From contig JANXBO010000004.1 of NCBI GenBank assembly GCA_025057575.1, forward strand, positions 25,079 through 89,078: 64,000 bases of DNA. The letters are read 5' to 3'. The notes under the pieces were generated by a model, which was given only the letters and a program-made list of their open reading frames with translations, did not search any database and was not told the DNA's origin. This document shows positions 1-7,827 of the stretch, piece by piece; the stretch's first letter is position 1, and every line of letters starts with the position of its first letter. The stretch is from Candidatus Caldisaccharidevorator malaysiensis (GTDB lineage: Bacteria > Armatimonadota > Fervidibacteria > Fervidibacterales > Fervidibacteraceae). Made by a program: the position numbers and the translations under genes.

Positions 1-1
1 T

Positions 2-1192
2 CGTTTTGGAGGCTTGACCGTTTTTCAAAAAACGGGTCATCCCATCCATCCGATGTATACCCTCCCGAAAATCCTGTGGCTCAAGGAGAACCAGCCGCAG
101 ATAGTTGCCAGGACCTGGAAATTCTTGTGTGGGGAAGATTTTCTCCTGTATCGGCTGGGTGCCTCTGAAGCGGTAACCGATTGGACCCTGGCATCTCGGA
201 CGATGGGCTTTGATGTCGTGGGCAAGAATTGGTGGAGCGAATTAAGGGGGGCTTTGGGAATTGACGAGGCGCTGTTGCCTCAGCCGCTTCCTTCGGGCCG
301 ACCCGTTGGGACCCTCACCGATGATTTGGCAGAAGAACTGGATTTGCCAAAAGGAGTCCTTTTGGCAACGGGAGGGCACGATCAGCCGTGTGGCTGTTTG
401 GGATCGGGCGTCGTCAAGGGTGGCGTCGCTATGGACGCCATCGGCACCGTTGACTGCATCACGGTCGCCCTCTCTCAACCCGTCCTCTCGGAGACGATGT
501 GGAACAACAACTTCTGCTGTTATCCCCACACGGTAGAGGACCTTTATGTGACGGTTACCTGGAGTTGGACAGGGGGGATACTCCTTCGCTGGTATCGGGA
601 TACCTTTGCGACAGAGGAAAAAAGTGTCGCCATTCGGACCGGGACTGATGTCTACGACTTGATTCTGGCTCAGGTTAGTCAGGAGCCAACCAACATCTTT
701 GTTTTGCCCCATTTCACTCCGACGACGGGAACACCCTATATGGACACTCGTTCGTCGGGCGTCATAGCCGGTCTGAATTTGAATACGGACAGAGGTCAAA
801 TCATCCGGGCGTTGCTGGAAGGCATCAATTACGAAATGAGACTCAATTTGGAGCGGCTGCGGGAGGCAGGCATTGTCGTCAGCGAGATTCGGGCAATTGG
901 TGGCGGTGCCCGAAGCCCTTTCTGGCTGCAACTGAAAGCCGATATGTTTTCGCTACCGGTGGTGCGCCTTTCGGTAACAGAGGCAGCAGCTTTTGGCGCT
1001 GCCCTTTTAGCCGGACAGGCAGCGGGCAAATGGTCTTCAGCCGGTCAACGAGCCCTTGAGACCGTCGTCAGAGAACGAGTTTTTGAACCCCGAGCCGATG
1101 TAGCGCGGCTGTATGACGAGCGCTTTGCCCTCTATGCCGATTTGTATCCAACCCTAAGAGACTGGCTTCACCGCCGGAGCGCTCTATCCTGA
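2..1192 (+). CDS. FGGY-family carbohydrate kinase, 5' end outside window
   Basis: This is the C-terminal part of an FGGY sugar kinase, which phosphorylates a pentose, hexose or polyol with ATP in the cytoplasm. The frame is open to the first base of the window. A TTG at 14 is only a nominal start, because FGGY kinases are about 500 residues and the N-terminal ATPase segment is missing. The visible part holds the mid-protein GGHDQ segment and the C-terminal GGGARSPFWLQLKADM block followed by EAAAFGAALLAG, the usual FGGY C-terminal lobe signature. The substrate cannot be told from this fragment. A full second FGGY kinase lies at 59364. The last 25 bases overlap the end of the convergent zinc-ribbon gene. 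Confidence 0.88.
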   Translation, partial: RFGGLTVFQKTGHPIHPMYTLPKILWLKENQPQIVARTWKFLCGEDFLLYRLGASEAVTDWTLASRTMGFDVVGKNWWSELRGALGIDEALLPQPLPSGRPVGTLTDDLAEELDLPKGVLLATGGHDQPCGCLGSGVVKGGVAMDAIGTVDCITVALSQPVLSETMWNNNFCCYPHTVEDLYVTVTWSWTGGILLRWYRDTFATEEKSVAIRTGTDVYDLILAQVSQEPTNIFVLPHFTPTTGTPYMDTRSSGVIAGLNLNTDRGQIIRALLEGINYEMRLNLERLREAGIVVSEIRAIGGGARSPFWLQLKADMFSLPVVRLSVTEAAAFGAALLAGQAAGKWSSAGQRALETVVRERVFEPRADVARLYDERFALYADLYPTLRDWLHRRSALS

Positions 1193-1743
1193 GCAGAGAC
1201 AGGTTGGCGGCGCCGCTCTCTCCATCGCTGGAGTTTTCTTTTAAAATGCCGCCGCAGGCGACTAATTGTGATCTGCTGGGCCTTACTCACATAGTAGCCG
1301 GCAGCCACCAGTCCGACAAGCCCCCCTATCAGGAGAGGAGGATCCTCGCGCACGGAGGTAAGGACAAAGTTATAGGCATCGGAAACGAGCAGAACCAATC
1401 CCAAAAGAAGGCGGGACGGACCGAAACTGGACCAACCCCCTGGCGAGGCAGCGGGTGTTTCCAAGACTTCAATCAGGGTCACCGTCAGAATCCAGGCGGC
1501 AAGGAAGCCACCGATAGAATACAGGACCAACTGGCGGAGCCGGATCCGAGGGCGGCGGCTTCTCCGGCGTGCTCGCCAATCAAGTCCGCAGTGGGGACAG
1601 GATGGCTCGGACCTCGGAATAATTTCGCCGCACGTGCACTCTCGGAACAGCCGGTGCCCGCAATGGGGGCATCGGGCGTCAGGGGACGGTTCTGTCTGCG
1701 TGGGATGACCACACCGGCAGACAACTATGTTCGGTTCCTTCAA
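1168..1743 (-). CDS. Zinc-ribbon membrane protein, function unknown
   Basis: A 191-residue protein starting at TTG, just after panD on the same strand, so probably co-transcribed with it. The N-terminal 60 residues contain CxC and CxxC pairs (CRCGHP, CPHCGH, CTCGE, CPHCGL), which look like two zinc ribbons. A basic stretch and two hydrophobic segments follow (around residues 75-95 and 105-155), then a strongly basic tail. The architecture suggests a membrane-anchored zinc-ribbon protein of the type widespread in bacteria with no assigned role. I do not recognise a specific family. Its end overlaps the end of the FGGY kinase on the opposite strand. Confidence 0.7.
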   Translation of the reverse strand: MKEPNIVVCRCGHPTQTEPSPDARCPHCGHRLFRECTCGEIIPRSEPSCPHCGLDWRARRRSRRPRIRLRQLVLYSIGGFLAAWILTVTLIEVLETPAASPGGWSSFGPSRLLLGLVLLVSDAYNFVLTSVREDPPLLIGGLVGLVAAGYYVSKAQQITISRLRRHFKRKLQRWRERRRQPVSAQDRALRR

Positions 1744-1749
1744 TTTTCG

Positions 1750-2136
1750 TCACACACCTACCTTCTTTCCTTCCGAACCCTGCAAACGAACTTCCACGAC
1801 ACGATTTTCTGAATCCACCAGAACGATCCGACTGTCTGGCACCTTTTCTCCTTCGCTGACCAGACCGTAAGCCATTACGATCACCCGGTCGCCTACCTGA
1901 ACGAGCCGAGCAGCAGGACCGTTGACACACACTTCCCCCGAACCAAGATCCCCTTCTATCACATAGGTCTCAAAACGGTGACCCGTCTCCAGGCACAGCA
2001 CCTGGACCTGTTCTCCCATCATTAAGTCAGCAGCCTTCATTAACAAAGGGTCCAAGGTGAGAGACCCTTCGTAGTTCAGTTCGGTCCTCGTCACCGTTGC
2101 CCGGTGAATCTTGCTTCTTAGAATCGTCCTTAACAG
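1750..2136 (-). CDS. panD: Aspartate 1-decarboxylase (pyruvoyl enzyme), CTG start
   Basis: PanD decarboxylates L-aspartate to beta-alanine for pantothenate and CoA synthesis. Family knowledge: the proenzyme cleaves itself between Gly24 and Ser25 to make the pyruvoyl cofactor. Reading from a CTG at 2136 gives the family N-terminus (LRTILRSKIHRATV) and places Lys9, His11, Tyr22, Gly24-Ser25, Arg54, Thr57 and Tyr58 at exactly the numbering known for E. coli PanD. The first conventional start in frame, a GTG at 2094, would remove Lys9 and His11 and shift all numbering by 14. I therefore infer the CTG start, giving 128 residues, although the Shine-Dalgarno (AGAAGGA) is 13 bases away. The zinc-ribbon gene follows directly. 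Confidence 0.9.
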   Translation of the reverse strand: MLRTILRSKIHRATVTRTELNYEGSLTLDPLLMKAADLMMGEQVQVLCLETGHRFETYVIEGDLGSGEVCVNGPAARLVQVGDRVIVMAYGLVSEGEKVPDSRIVLVDSENRVVEVRLQGSEGKKVGV

Positions 2137-2197
2137 ATCCCCATCGCCGTCCTTCTCTTTTTCTCAATAGCGATATAACGATTTCACAAAGTTTTTC

Positions 2198-2217
2198 GTC
2201 CGTCAATGATGACGGAC
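2198..2217. promoter_or_regulatory. 8-bp perfect inverted repeat between panD and the esterase
   Basis: GTCCGTCA and TGACGGAC are separated by four bases in the 115-bp region between the divergent panD and esterase genes. There is no T-run on either side in the right orientation for a terminator, so an operator or small RNA hairpin is possible. The function is not shown. Confidence 0.3.
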
Positions 2218-2251
2218 CTCAACGGACGATGGCATACTTAATCTAGGTCTT

Positions 2252-3151
2252 ATGGTCAGAGCCGACTGGATCGGGGTCTGGTGGGAAAGCGTTGCGGCGG
2301 GTCTGCAAGAGTCGCTGCTGAGACGGGTTCGTTGGCGGGCGCCCCAACCCTTTACCACGGTAAAAGACATCGTTTACTCTCGCGTCCAGAACCGCAATTT
2401 GACTTTGGACCTTTACCTGCCTAAGGACGCCCACTCGCAGACACCGATCCTTTTGGCTGTCCACGGTGGCGCCTGGTCAATGGGGAGCAAGGCGGGCGTC
2501 CAGTGGATCGGCTGGCTGATGGCGAGCAGAGGCTGGGCGGTTGTCTGCCCCAACTATCGCCTGGCACCGAAATTTAAGTTCCCCGCCCCCGTTGATGACC
2601 TGTGCCGGAGTGTGGAATGGATCCATCGGTCCATCGGTGAATGGGGGATGGAACCTCACTATGTGTGTGCTTTTGGCATATCGGCGGGTGCCCATCTTGC
2701 CCTGTTGGTCGGCTTAAAGGACCGACCCAGCCCCTTTTCTAAAATTCTCGCCATCTTTCCCCCGACCGACTTAACGGCGCCCTATTATGTGGAGGCTGCC
2801 CGCAATCCGCCTCCCTTTATGCCTAACTTCTTGAAGGATTTCCTCGGCTGCACTTATGAAGAGGGTCCCGAACTGTGGCGACAGGCATCGCCGATCTCTT
2901 ACATTCATCCCAAAGCGCCTCCCTGTTTCCTCATTCAGGGAACCAAGGACCGGCTGGTGCCTGCTGATCAAGCCGTTCGGTTCGCCCAAGCGCTCACCAA
3001 GGTCGGTGGACAAGTCCACCTGCGCCTCGTGGACGGAATGGGTCACGGTATCAGCCTTAAACCAGCGGTCATCCGAGAATTGCGTCGGGTCCTCTTAGAG
3101 GCTCTTGACTTCCTCCAACCCCAACCGAGCCGATCTCTGATCCCTTCCTGA
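2252..3151 (+). CDS. Alpha/beta-hydrolase esterase/lipase
   Basis: A 299-residue hydrolase of the hormone-sensitive-lipase/carboxylesterase type (acetyl-esterase-like). The oxyanion-hole motif HGGAW lies near residue 71. The nucleophile elbow is GISAG with Ser144. The acid is probably Asp233 (GTKDRLV) and the histidine His265 (GMGHGI). These three make a complete catalytic triad in the usual order. There is no clear signal peptide, so it is likely cytoplasmic. In a polysaccharide degrader it may remove acetyl or other ester groups from sugars, but that is inference. The start is ATG with an AGGT ribosome site five bases upstream. It is convergent with the nucleotidyltransferase gene. Confidence 0.85.
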   Translation: MVRADWIGVWWESVAAGLQESLLRRVRWRAPQPFTTVKDIVYSRVQNRNLTLDLYLPKDAHSQTPILLAVHGGAWSMGSKAGVQWIGWLMASRGWAVVCPNYRLAPKFKFPAPVDDLCRSVEWIHRSIGEWGMEPHYVCAFGISAGAHLALLVGLKDRPSPFSKILAIFPPTDLTAPYYVEAARNPPPFMPNFLKDFLGCTYEEGPELWRQASPISYIHPKAPPCFLIQGTKDRLVPADQAVRFAQALTKVGGQVHLRLVDGMGHGISLKPAVIRELRRVLLEALDFLQPQPSRSLIPS

Positions 3152-3171
3152 CCTGTCTCTATCCGAACCGC

Positions 3172-4677
3172 TCAGAGGGCATCTGGCTCTTGGGGCTCTC
3201 CAAACTGTCTCATCGCCTGATCCAAGAGGGCAAAGGCTTCTTCCCGGTCGCGGATTCTACCCTCCAGAAAGGCTTCTTCTACCAAACGAAGGGCTCTGCC
3301 GACCAGAGGACCGGGGCGAATGCCGTAGCGCTCCATCACCTCGTAGCCCGTAATCAAGCGGGGACGAAGCGCCAATTCCTTCAAGACGGCAAGTTCCTCA
3401 AGAAGGGCTTTGAGGATCTGATAGTGGCGCCCGCGCCGCTCTTGAGTCATCTCGGGACCCCTGGTCGCCATTAGGTCCGCTGCCGAAAGGACAATGAGGC
3501 GCAGACCATCTTCTTCGCCTAACTCTCTCCAGATGCGCTGAAGAGCTCGCCGGGATGCCGGTAACCGTCCTGCTAACTGGGCAGGTCTCATATGGTGGCG
3601 AACCAATCGGACCAAGCAATCGGTCTCTTTCCTTGACAGTCTCAATCGCTGGCAGATGTGCTGGCTTATCTGGGCACCCACTTTCTCGTGACCGTAAAAG
3701 TGAATGCGCCCCTGCTCGTCATAGGTCATCGTTGCTGGTTTGCCCACATCGTGCAGTAGGGTCGCCATCTTGACGATCCACAGCCACTTCCGGCGCCCCG
3801 GTCCTTCCTCATCAAAACGAGGCAGGCAGGGGAGAAGAAGCCGGTTGAAGTCCGGGTCCTCTGTCTGCCCCCTCCGCACAAGATCCACCATCGCCACGGC
3901 TAAAAGGGTGTGATCCAATCCGTTGAGATGGTGATAGCCGATCCCCGGCACTTCCTGGAGGGCATCCAGTTCTGGAACAATTGCCCGAAAAATCCCTGTC
4001 CTCTTCATTTCCATCAACAGACCGATTTCTGTTTCCGACTGAAAAATGAGGGACAGTTCAAAAAGAACCCGTTCGGGTGCGGTCCGACTCAGCAACGAGG
4101 AATGCTTGGCGATCGCTTCCAAGGTTCCGCCGGTCGGTTTTAAATTCGCCGTCGCCCAAAACCGAAATGCCCGCAGATTTCTTATCGGATCCTCTAAAAG
4201 AACGTCTTGATGGGTCAGCCGAAGGGCTCGGTGCCCCAGATCCCTGATCCCACCGAAAGGGTCAAAGAGAGGCGCGACCCCTTTTTGAACCAGCAAAGGG
4301 ATGTCCACCGCCATTGCGTTGACAGTAAAGTCCCTGCGAGCCAAATCATCTGTCAAGGAGCCCACCATCTCGCTTAGATCCACGTGGGCGTCCTTGGGGG
4401 CACCAATCCAGCCCAAAAAACGATAGTGAGCCGGCTCCTGGTGAAGGAGCAGGAGCCGTCCCTTCAACTGGGACTGAAGGGCTCGGCCCAAATCCGCCGG
4501 ATCACCAAGGCACACGAGATCCAACTCCCAACTCTTGACCCCCAGCAGGTGATCCCTCAGCCATCCGCCGACCAAGTAAGCAACTCGTTGGGATGAAACC
4601 GCCCAATGAGCCGTTGCCCGCAATACATTGATCAAAGGCTCCGGAAAATCAGACAAGAACACTGTTGTTGGTTCCAT
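3172..4677 (-). CDS. cca: CCA-adding/poly(A) polymerase-type nucleotidyltransferase with HD domain
   Basis: A class II tRNA nucleotidyltransferase/poly(A) polymerase family protein, which adds or repairs the 3' CCA of tRNA. From the ATG at 4677, which has AGAGGA four bases upstream, it is 501 residues. VGGWLRD lies at 36-42, the metal-binding carboxylates at 51-53, RRDFTVNA near 113, and the EDPIRNLRAFRF segment near 162-173. An HD domain follows (HDVGKP at 309-314), with further conserved His in a HYH-like region. The first catalytic carboxylate is Glu (ELD) where the family normally has Asp (DxD). An ATG at 4737 is also in frame but lies in the opposite gene's promoter region. CCA addition versus poly(A) addition cannot be separated by eye. 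Confidence 0.85.
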   Translation of the reverse strand: MEPTTVFLSDFPEPLINVLRATAHWAVSSQRVAYLVGGWLRDHLLGVKSWELDLVCLGDPADLGRALQSQLKGRLLLLHQEPAHYRFLGWIGAPKDAHVDLSEMVGSLTDDLARRDFTVNAMAVDIPLLVQKGVAPLFDPFGGIRDLGHRALRLTHQDVLLEDPIRNLRAFRFWATANLKPTGGTLEAIAKHSSLLSRTAPERVLFELSLIFQSETEIGLLMEMKRTGIFRAIVPELDALQEVPGIGYHHLNGLDHTLLAVAMVDLVRRGQTEDPDFNRLLLPCLPRFDEEGPGRRKWLWIVKMATLLHDVGKPATMTYDEQGRIHFYGHEKVGAQISQHICQRLRLSRKETDCLVRLVRHHMRPAQLAGRLPASRRALQRIWRELGEEDGLRLIVLSAADLMATRGPEMTQERRGRHYQILKALLEELAVLKELALRPRLITGYEVMERYGIRPGPLVGRALRLVEEAFLEGRIRDREEAFALLDQAMRQFGEPQEPDAL

Positions 4678-4695
4678 CGTTTCCTCTACCGCTTT

Positions 4696-4724
4696 TGTCT
4701 CTTTCAGAGACTTAGGATACCATA
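4696..4724 (+). promoter_or_regulatory. Possible sigma-70-type promoter for the two-component operon
   Basis: TTGTCT, 17 bases, then TACCAT lies between the divergent cca start and the kinase. Each box matches the consensus at four of six positions. If real, transcription begins near 4731, which favours the kinase start at 4751. Confidence 0.4.
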
Positions 4725-4750
4725 ATTCAATGGGCACACGGGTGAAAAGG

Positions 4751-6481
4751 ATGGCTCACGGCGACACTCGGTTAACGGACAAAAGGGAACTGGCTCTGGA
4801 ACGACTGGGGCGGTTTCTGGGAGCCCTGTCGGACACGGAAGTCCTGCTGAAAGTGACCCTTGAGGAAGGGCTGGCAGCAGTCCAAGCCACAAGAGGCACC
4901 ATCTCCCTGATTGACCATCGGACAGGCACCCTAGTGATGAAGTATGCTGCTGGGGCGGGCTGGACGGAGGAAAAAAGAGCCATTCCCCTCAAAGTCACGG
5001 AAGAGCCTGGGGGCAGTATATCCGGCTATGTAGCCCTGACGGGTCAGCCGTATATCGCCCGAGATGTGACCCAAGACCCTCACTACTATCCCCTCTTTTC
5101 CGATACGCGGAGCGAGTTGGCGGTCCCTTTGACGGGCAGAGGGGGGAAAGTTATCGGTGTCCTCAACGCTGAGAAAGAGATGCCAGACGCCTTCGGCGAG
5201 CAAGACGCGCGGGTATTGATGGCAGTGGCAACTTTGGCGGCGGTGGCTCTGACCCTCGCCGACTACAGGCGAAGGGAGCAGGCGCTGATTGATGTCGGCA
5301 GAGACCTGTCGGCAGCGACCGACGTGGAAGAAGTCCTCCAGCGCATTGCCGAGACAGCAGCATCGGTCTTGGATGCGGACGACTGCTCTCTCTTTCTAAT
5401 GGACGAGAGCCTCAATCGGTTGATCCTCAAGGCTTCCAAAGGGCCTTTGAAGGACCAAATTGGTCACGCCAGTTACAGGGTCGGGGAGGGGCTAACGGGC
5501 TGGGTCTTTATGACAGGACAACCTCTTCGACTGAACGGCGTCCAAGCAGACCCCCGTTGGAAAGGTCTCTACACGGAACTGGAGCCCGAACAAATCAGTG
5601 CTTTTTTAGCGGTGCCCGTGAAGGGGCGCAGCGGTACGTGGGGTGTCCTGCGCGTCGTCCGAAAAAAGCCGGAATCGGAGCGGGCTCTGGAGAAACTCTT
5701 TGACGAAGAGGACGAACGGCTCCTATCTCTTCTCGCCAGTCAGGTCGGGGGCGCTTTAGAAAGAGAAAGAATGCAGGAGCGTCTCTTCCGCGCCGAACGC
5801 TTAGCCGCCATCGGGGAACTGGCAGCGAGAGGCGCCCATATGATCGGCAACAAAATCTTCGCCCTCAAAGGCGCTATCAAAACCCTGAAAACCCTCATCA
5901 CGGGTCCCGATTCCGAGAAACTGTTTCAGGCAGTGGAGCGCGCGATTTACGAGACGGAGGTCCTCTTGCAGGAATTGAGGGACTTCGTCAAAGCAACCCA
6001 TCTGACTTTAAACCCAGTTTGCCTGAACGACCTCATTAGCGAGGTCTTGGAAGAGCAAAGTAGGCGTCTGTCCCATATCCGCTTTCAAGCGGATATGCCG
6101 GAGGCGAAAGTATGGATAAAGGGGGACCAAGGCAAGTTCCGTAGCGTCTTGGAGGAACTGATAGAGAATTCCCGTCAGTGCCTGGGCGATTTCGGGGAGA
6201 TCAAGGTAATCCTGACGGTGGATCGGCATCCTCAAGAGTCCCGTCGGGTCCGGGTCATCGTCTTAGATAACGGACCTGGCGTTCCGGAAGAACTGAAGGA
6301 GAAAATTTTTGAGCCTTTCTTTACTTCCCGACCCAAAGGCATCGGTCTGGGGCTGGCGACTGTCAAAGGTATTGTGGAAGCCCATGGAGGAACGGTGGAA
6401 GAAAGAGGGCGCCCGGGGGAAGGCGCCAAGTTCATCATCAGCCTTCCGCTGCTGACGGAGACAAAGGAAGGGAATGACTGA
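4751..6481 (+). CDS. GAF-GAF sensor histidine kinase
   Basis: A 576-residue cytoplasmic sensor kinase. Two GAF domains (about residues 25-165 and 180-335) precede a dimerisation/phosphoacceptor helix and a HATPase_c domain. His363 in the stretch GAHMIGNKI is the expected phosphoacceptor. The residue after it is Met where most kinases have Glu or Asp. ATPase motifs are the N box (ELIENS), DNGPGVP, FEPFFTSRPKG and GLGLATVKGI. There is no membrane segment, so it should sense a small cytoplasmic ligand, redox state or gas through GAF. The start at 4751 has GGTGA five bases upstream; ATG 4730 is an alternative. Its TGA overlaps the ATG of the receiver gene by one base. Confidence 0.88.
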   Translation: MAHGDTRLTDKRELALERLGRFLGALSDTEVLLKVTLEEGLAAVQATRGTISLIDHRTGTLVMKYAAGAGWTEEKRAIPLKVTEEPGGSISGYVALTGQPYIARDVTQDPHYYPLFSDTRSELAVPLTGRGGKVIGVLNAEKEMPDAFGEQDARVLMAVATLAAVALTLADYRRREQALIDVGRDLSAATDVEEVLQRIAETAASVLDADDCSLFLMDESLNRLILKASKGPLKDQIGHASYRVGEGLTGWVFMTGQPLRLNGVQADPRWKGLYTELEPEQISAFLAVPVKGRSGTWGVLRVVRKKPESERALEKLFDEEDERLLSLLASQVGGALERERMQERLFRAERLAAIGELAARGAHMIGNKIFALKGAIKTLKTLITGPDSEKLFQAVERAIYETEVLLQELRDFVKATHLTLNPVCLNDLISEVLEEQSRRLSHIRFQADMPEAKVWIKGDQGKFRSVLEELIENSRQCLGDFGEIKVILTVDRHPQESRRVRVIVLDNGPGVPEELKEKIFEPFFTSRPKGIGLGLATVKGIVEAHGGTVEERGRPGEGAKFIISLPLLTETKEGND

Positions 6482-6942
6482 TGGGACGAATCCTGGTCGT
6501 GGACGATGAAGAGTTAGCCAGGGAAGCCATCGAGCGGGCCCTGACCCGAGCCGGTCACCTTGTTGACACGGCAGGAAGTGAAAAAGAAGCCATCCAGAAA
6601 ATTCGGGAAACGCCCGTTCCCTATGACCTGGTCATTACGGATATGGTGATGGAGCGAGAAGACAGCGGTCTGGAAGTGTTGAAGGAAGCCCTTTTAAGGG
6701 ACGTCTTGACCGAGGTCATAGTCCTAACGGCTTACGGAAGCGTCGCCAATGCGGTAGAATCTTTGCGCAGAGGAGCCTTTGATTATGTAGAAAAGAACAT
6801 CCCAGGCGTGGATGTCTATGAATTGTTGACCCTGAAAGCCGAGCGCGCAATGGAGCACCGGGTGGAATCGCTGAGTTTGCTAAGGCGATGGAATAGGCTT
6901 CTCTCCCAGACGCCGGCGGAACCGGCACCAAACGAACAATAA
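6481..6942 (+). CDS. Single-domain response regulator (receiver)
   Basis: A 153-residue receiver protein translationally coupled to the kinase by a one-base TGATG overlap. The acidic pocket is Asp8-Asp9, the phosphorylation site Asp54 (ITDMVM), the switch Thr83 (LTAYGS) and the conserved Lys105 (YVEK). After the receiver there are only about 40 helical residues and no DNA-binding or output domain. It may act by protein-protein contact or pass phosphate on. It is the obvious partner of the GAF-GAF kinase. Confidence 0.88.
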   Translation: MGRILVVDDEELAREAIERALTRAGHLVDTAGSEKEAIQKIRETPVPYDLVITDMVMEREDSGLEVLKEALLRDVLTEVIVLTAYGSVANAVESLRRGAFDYVEKNIPGVDVYELLTLKAERAMEHRVESLSLLRRWNRLLSQTPAEPAPNEQ

Positions 6943-6983
6943 ACAAACCATAGAAAATTAGGAGACCGAAGGAGGTCAAAAGG

Positions 6984-7775
6984 ATGAGCCTTTTCAAGCC
7001 CGTCGGAGAAAAGGATGTCACCCGGGCGATTGTCCGGGGCTTTCTCCGGCAACTGGATGAGTATGCGGAGAATGATGTGACGATTGTCGGCGGAGGACCT
7101 GCCGGACTGATGGCGGGAAGGGAACTCGCCCGTCAGGGCTTCAAAACCCTTGTTATTGAGCGGATGAACTACCTCGGCGGGGGCTTCTGGATTGGGGGCT
7201 ATCTGATGAACAAGGCGACCTTCCGAGAGCCCTCGCAGGAAGTCCTGGACGAGTTGCAGGTGCCCTACGAGAAGGTCAGCGACGGACTTTATGTAGCCGA
7301 TGCTCCCCACGCCTGTGCCCGCCTCATTGCCGCCGCAGCCGATGAAGGGGTCAAGTTCAGCAATATGACTGTCGTTGAGGATGTCATCCTCCACAACGGC
7401 AGGGTTGCTGGGGTCGTCGTCAACTGGATGCCCGTCACCAAACTCCCCCGAGAGATCACCTGCTTGGATCCCGTCGGCTTTCAAGCGAAACTGGTCATCG
7501 ACGCCACCGGTCACGACGCTTCCATCGTTAAGGCTTTGGAGCGCCGGGGTCTCTTGCGGGTCCCTGGTATGGGGGCAATGTGGGTGGAGCGCAGCGAAGA
7601 TGCCGTCGTGGAGCACACCGGCGAAATTTTCCCTGGCCTGCTGGTCGCTGGGATGTCGGTCGCCGAAGCCTACGGTCTCCCCAGAATGGGACCGACCTTT
7701 GGCGCCATGCTGCTGTCGGGCAAGCGCGCCGCCGAAATTGCTGCCGAAATCTTGACAGGCGCTCGCCTCGTCTGA
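6984..7775 (+). CDS. thi4: Thi4-family thiamine thiazole synthase with active-site-type cysteine
   Basis: Thi4 makes adenylated thiazole, the thiazole half of thiamine, from NAD and glycine. The 263-residue protein has the dinucleotide-binding GGGPAGLMAGRELA near residues 36-49, then the ER..YLGGG.W.GG segment, DATGHDA, and the C-terminal GMSVAEAYGLPRMGPTFGAML region. Cys160 in TCLDP sits where yeast Thi4 has its sulfur-donating Cys205 (CMDP). Archaeal sulfide-using enzymes such as that of M. jannaschii have His there. This suggests a suicidal, self-sulfur-donating type, which is inference. The ribosome site GGAGGT is seven bases upstream. No TPP riboswitch is seen in the 41 bases before it. 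Confidence 0.92.
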   Translation: MSLFKPVGEKDVTRAIVRGFLRQLDEYAENDVTIVGGGPAGLMAGRELARQGFKTLVIERMNYLGGGFWIGGYLMNKATFREPSQEVLDELQVPYEKVSDGLYVADAPHACARLIAAAADEGVKFSNMTVVEDVILHNGRVAGVVVNWMPVTKLPREITCLDPVGFQAKLVIDATGHDASIVKALERRGLLRVPGMGAMWVERSEDAVVEHTGEIFPGLLVAGMSVAEAYGLPRMGPTFGAMLLSGKRAAEIAAEILTGARLV

Positions 7776-7791
7776 TGCGTCCCTCCCTGAT

Positions 7792-7824
7792 GAGCCCCCG
7801 TCGCTAAGGCGGGGGCTCGTTCTT
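7792..7824 (+). terminator. Rho-independent terminator after thi4
   Basis: GAGCCCCCG and CGGGGGCTC form a perfect 9-bp GC-rich stem with a nine-base loop, followed by GTTCTTCTCT. It lies between the convergent thi4 and PH-like genes and has the T-rich side on the thi4 strand. Confidence 0.8.
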
Positions 7825-7827
7825 CTC

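Noticed and set aside
242..931. 229-codon minus-strand frame opposite the FGGY kinase
   Set aside because: Antisense to strongly conserved kinase sequence, no recognisable domain.
1204..1812. 202-codon plus-strand frame across the zinc-ribbon and panD genes
   Set aside because: Antisense to two genes with clear motifs, low-complexity composition.
2198..2217. Reading the inverted repeat as a terminator
   Set aside because: No T-run follows the stem on either strand, and it lies between divergent genes.
4628..4729. Upstream in-frame extension of the histidine kinase
   Set aside because: It lies inside the cca start region and upstream of the likely promoter, with no conserved sequence.
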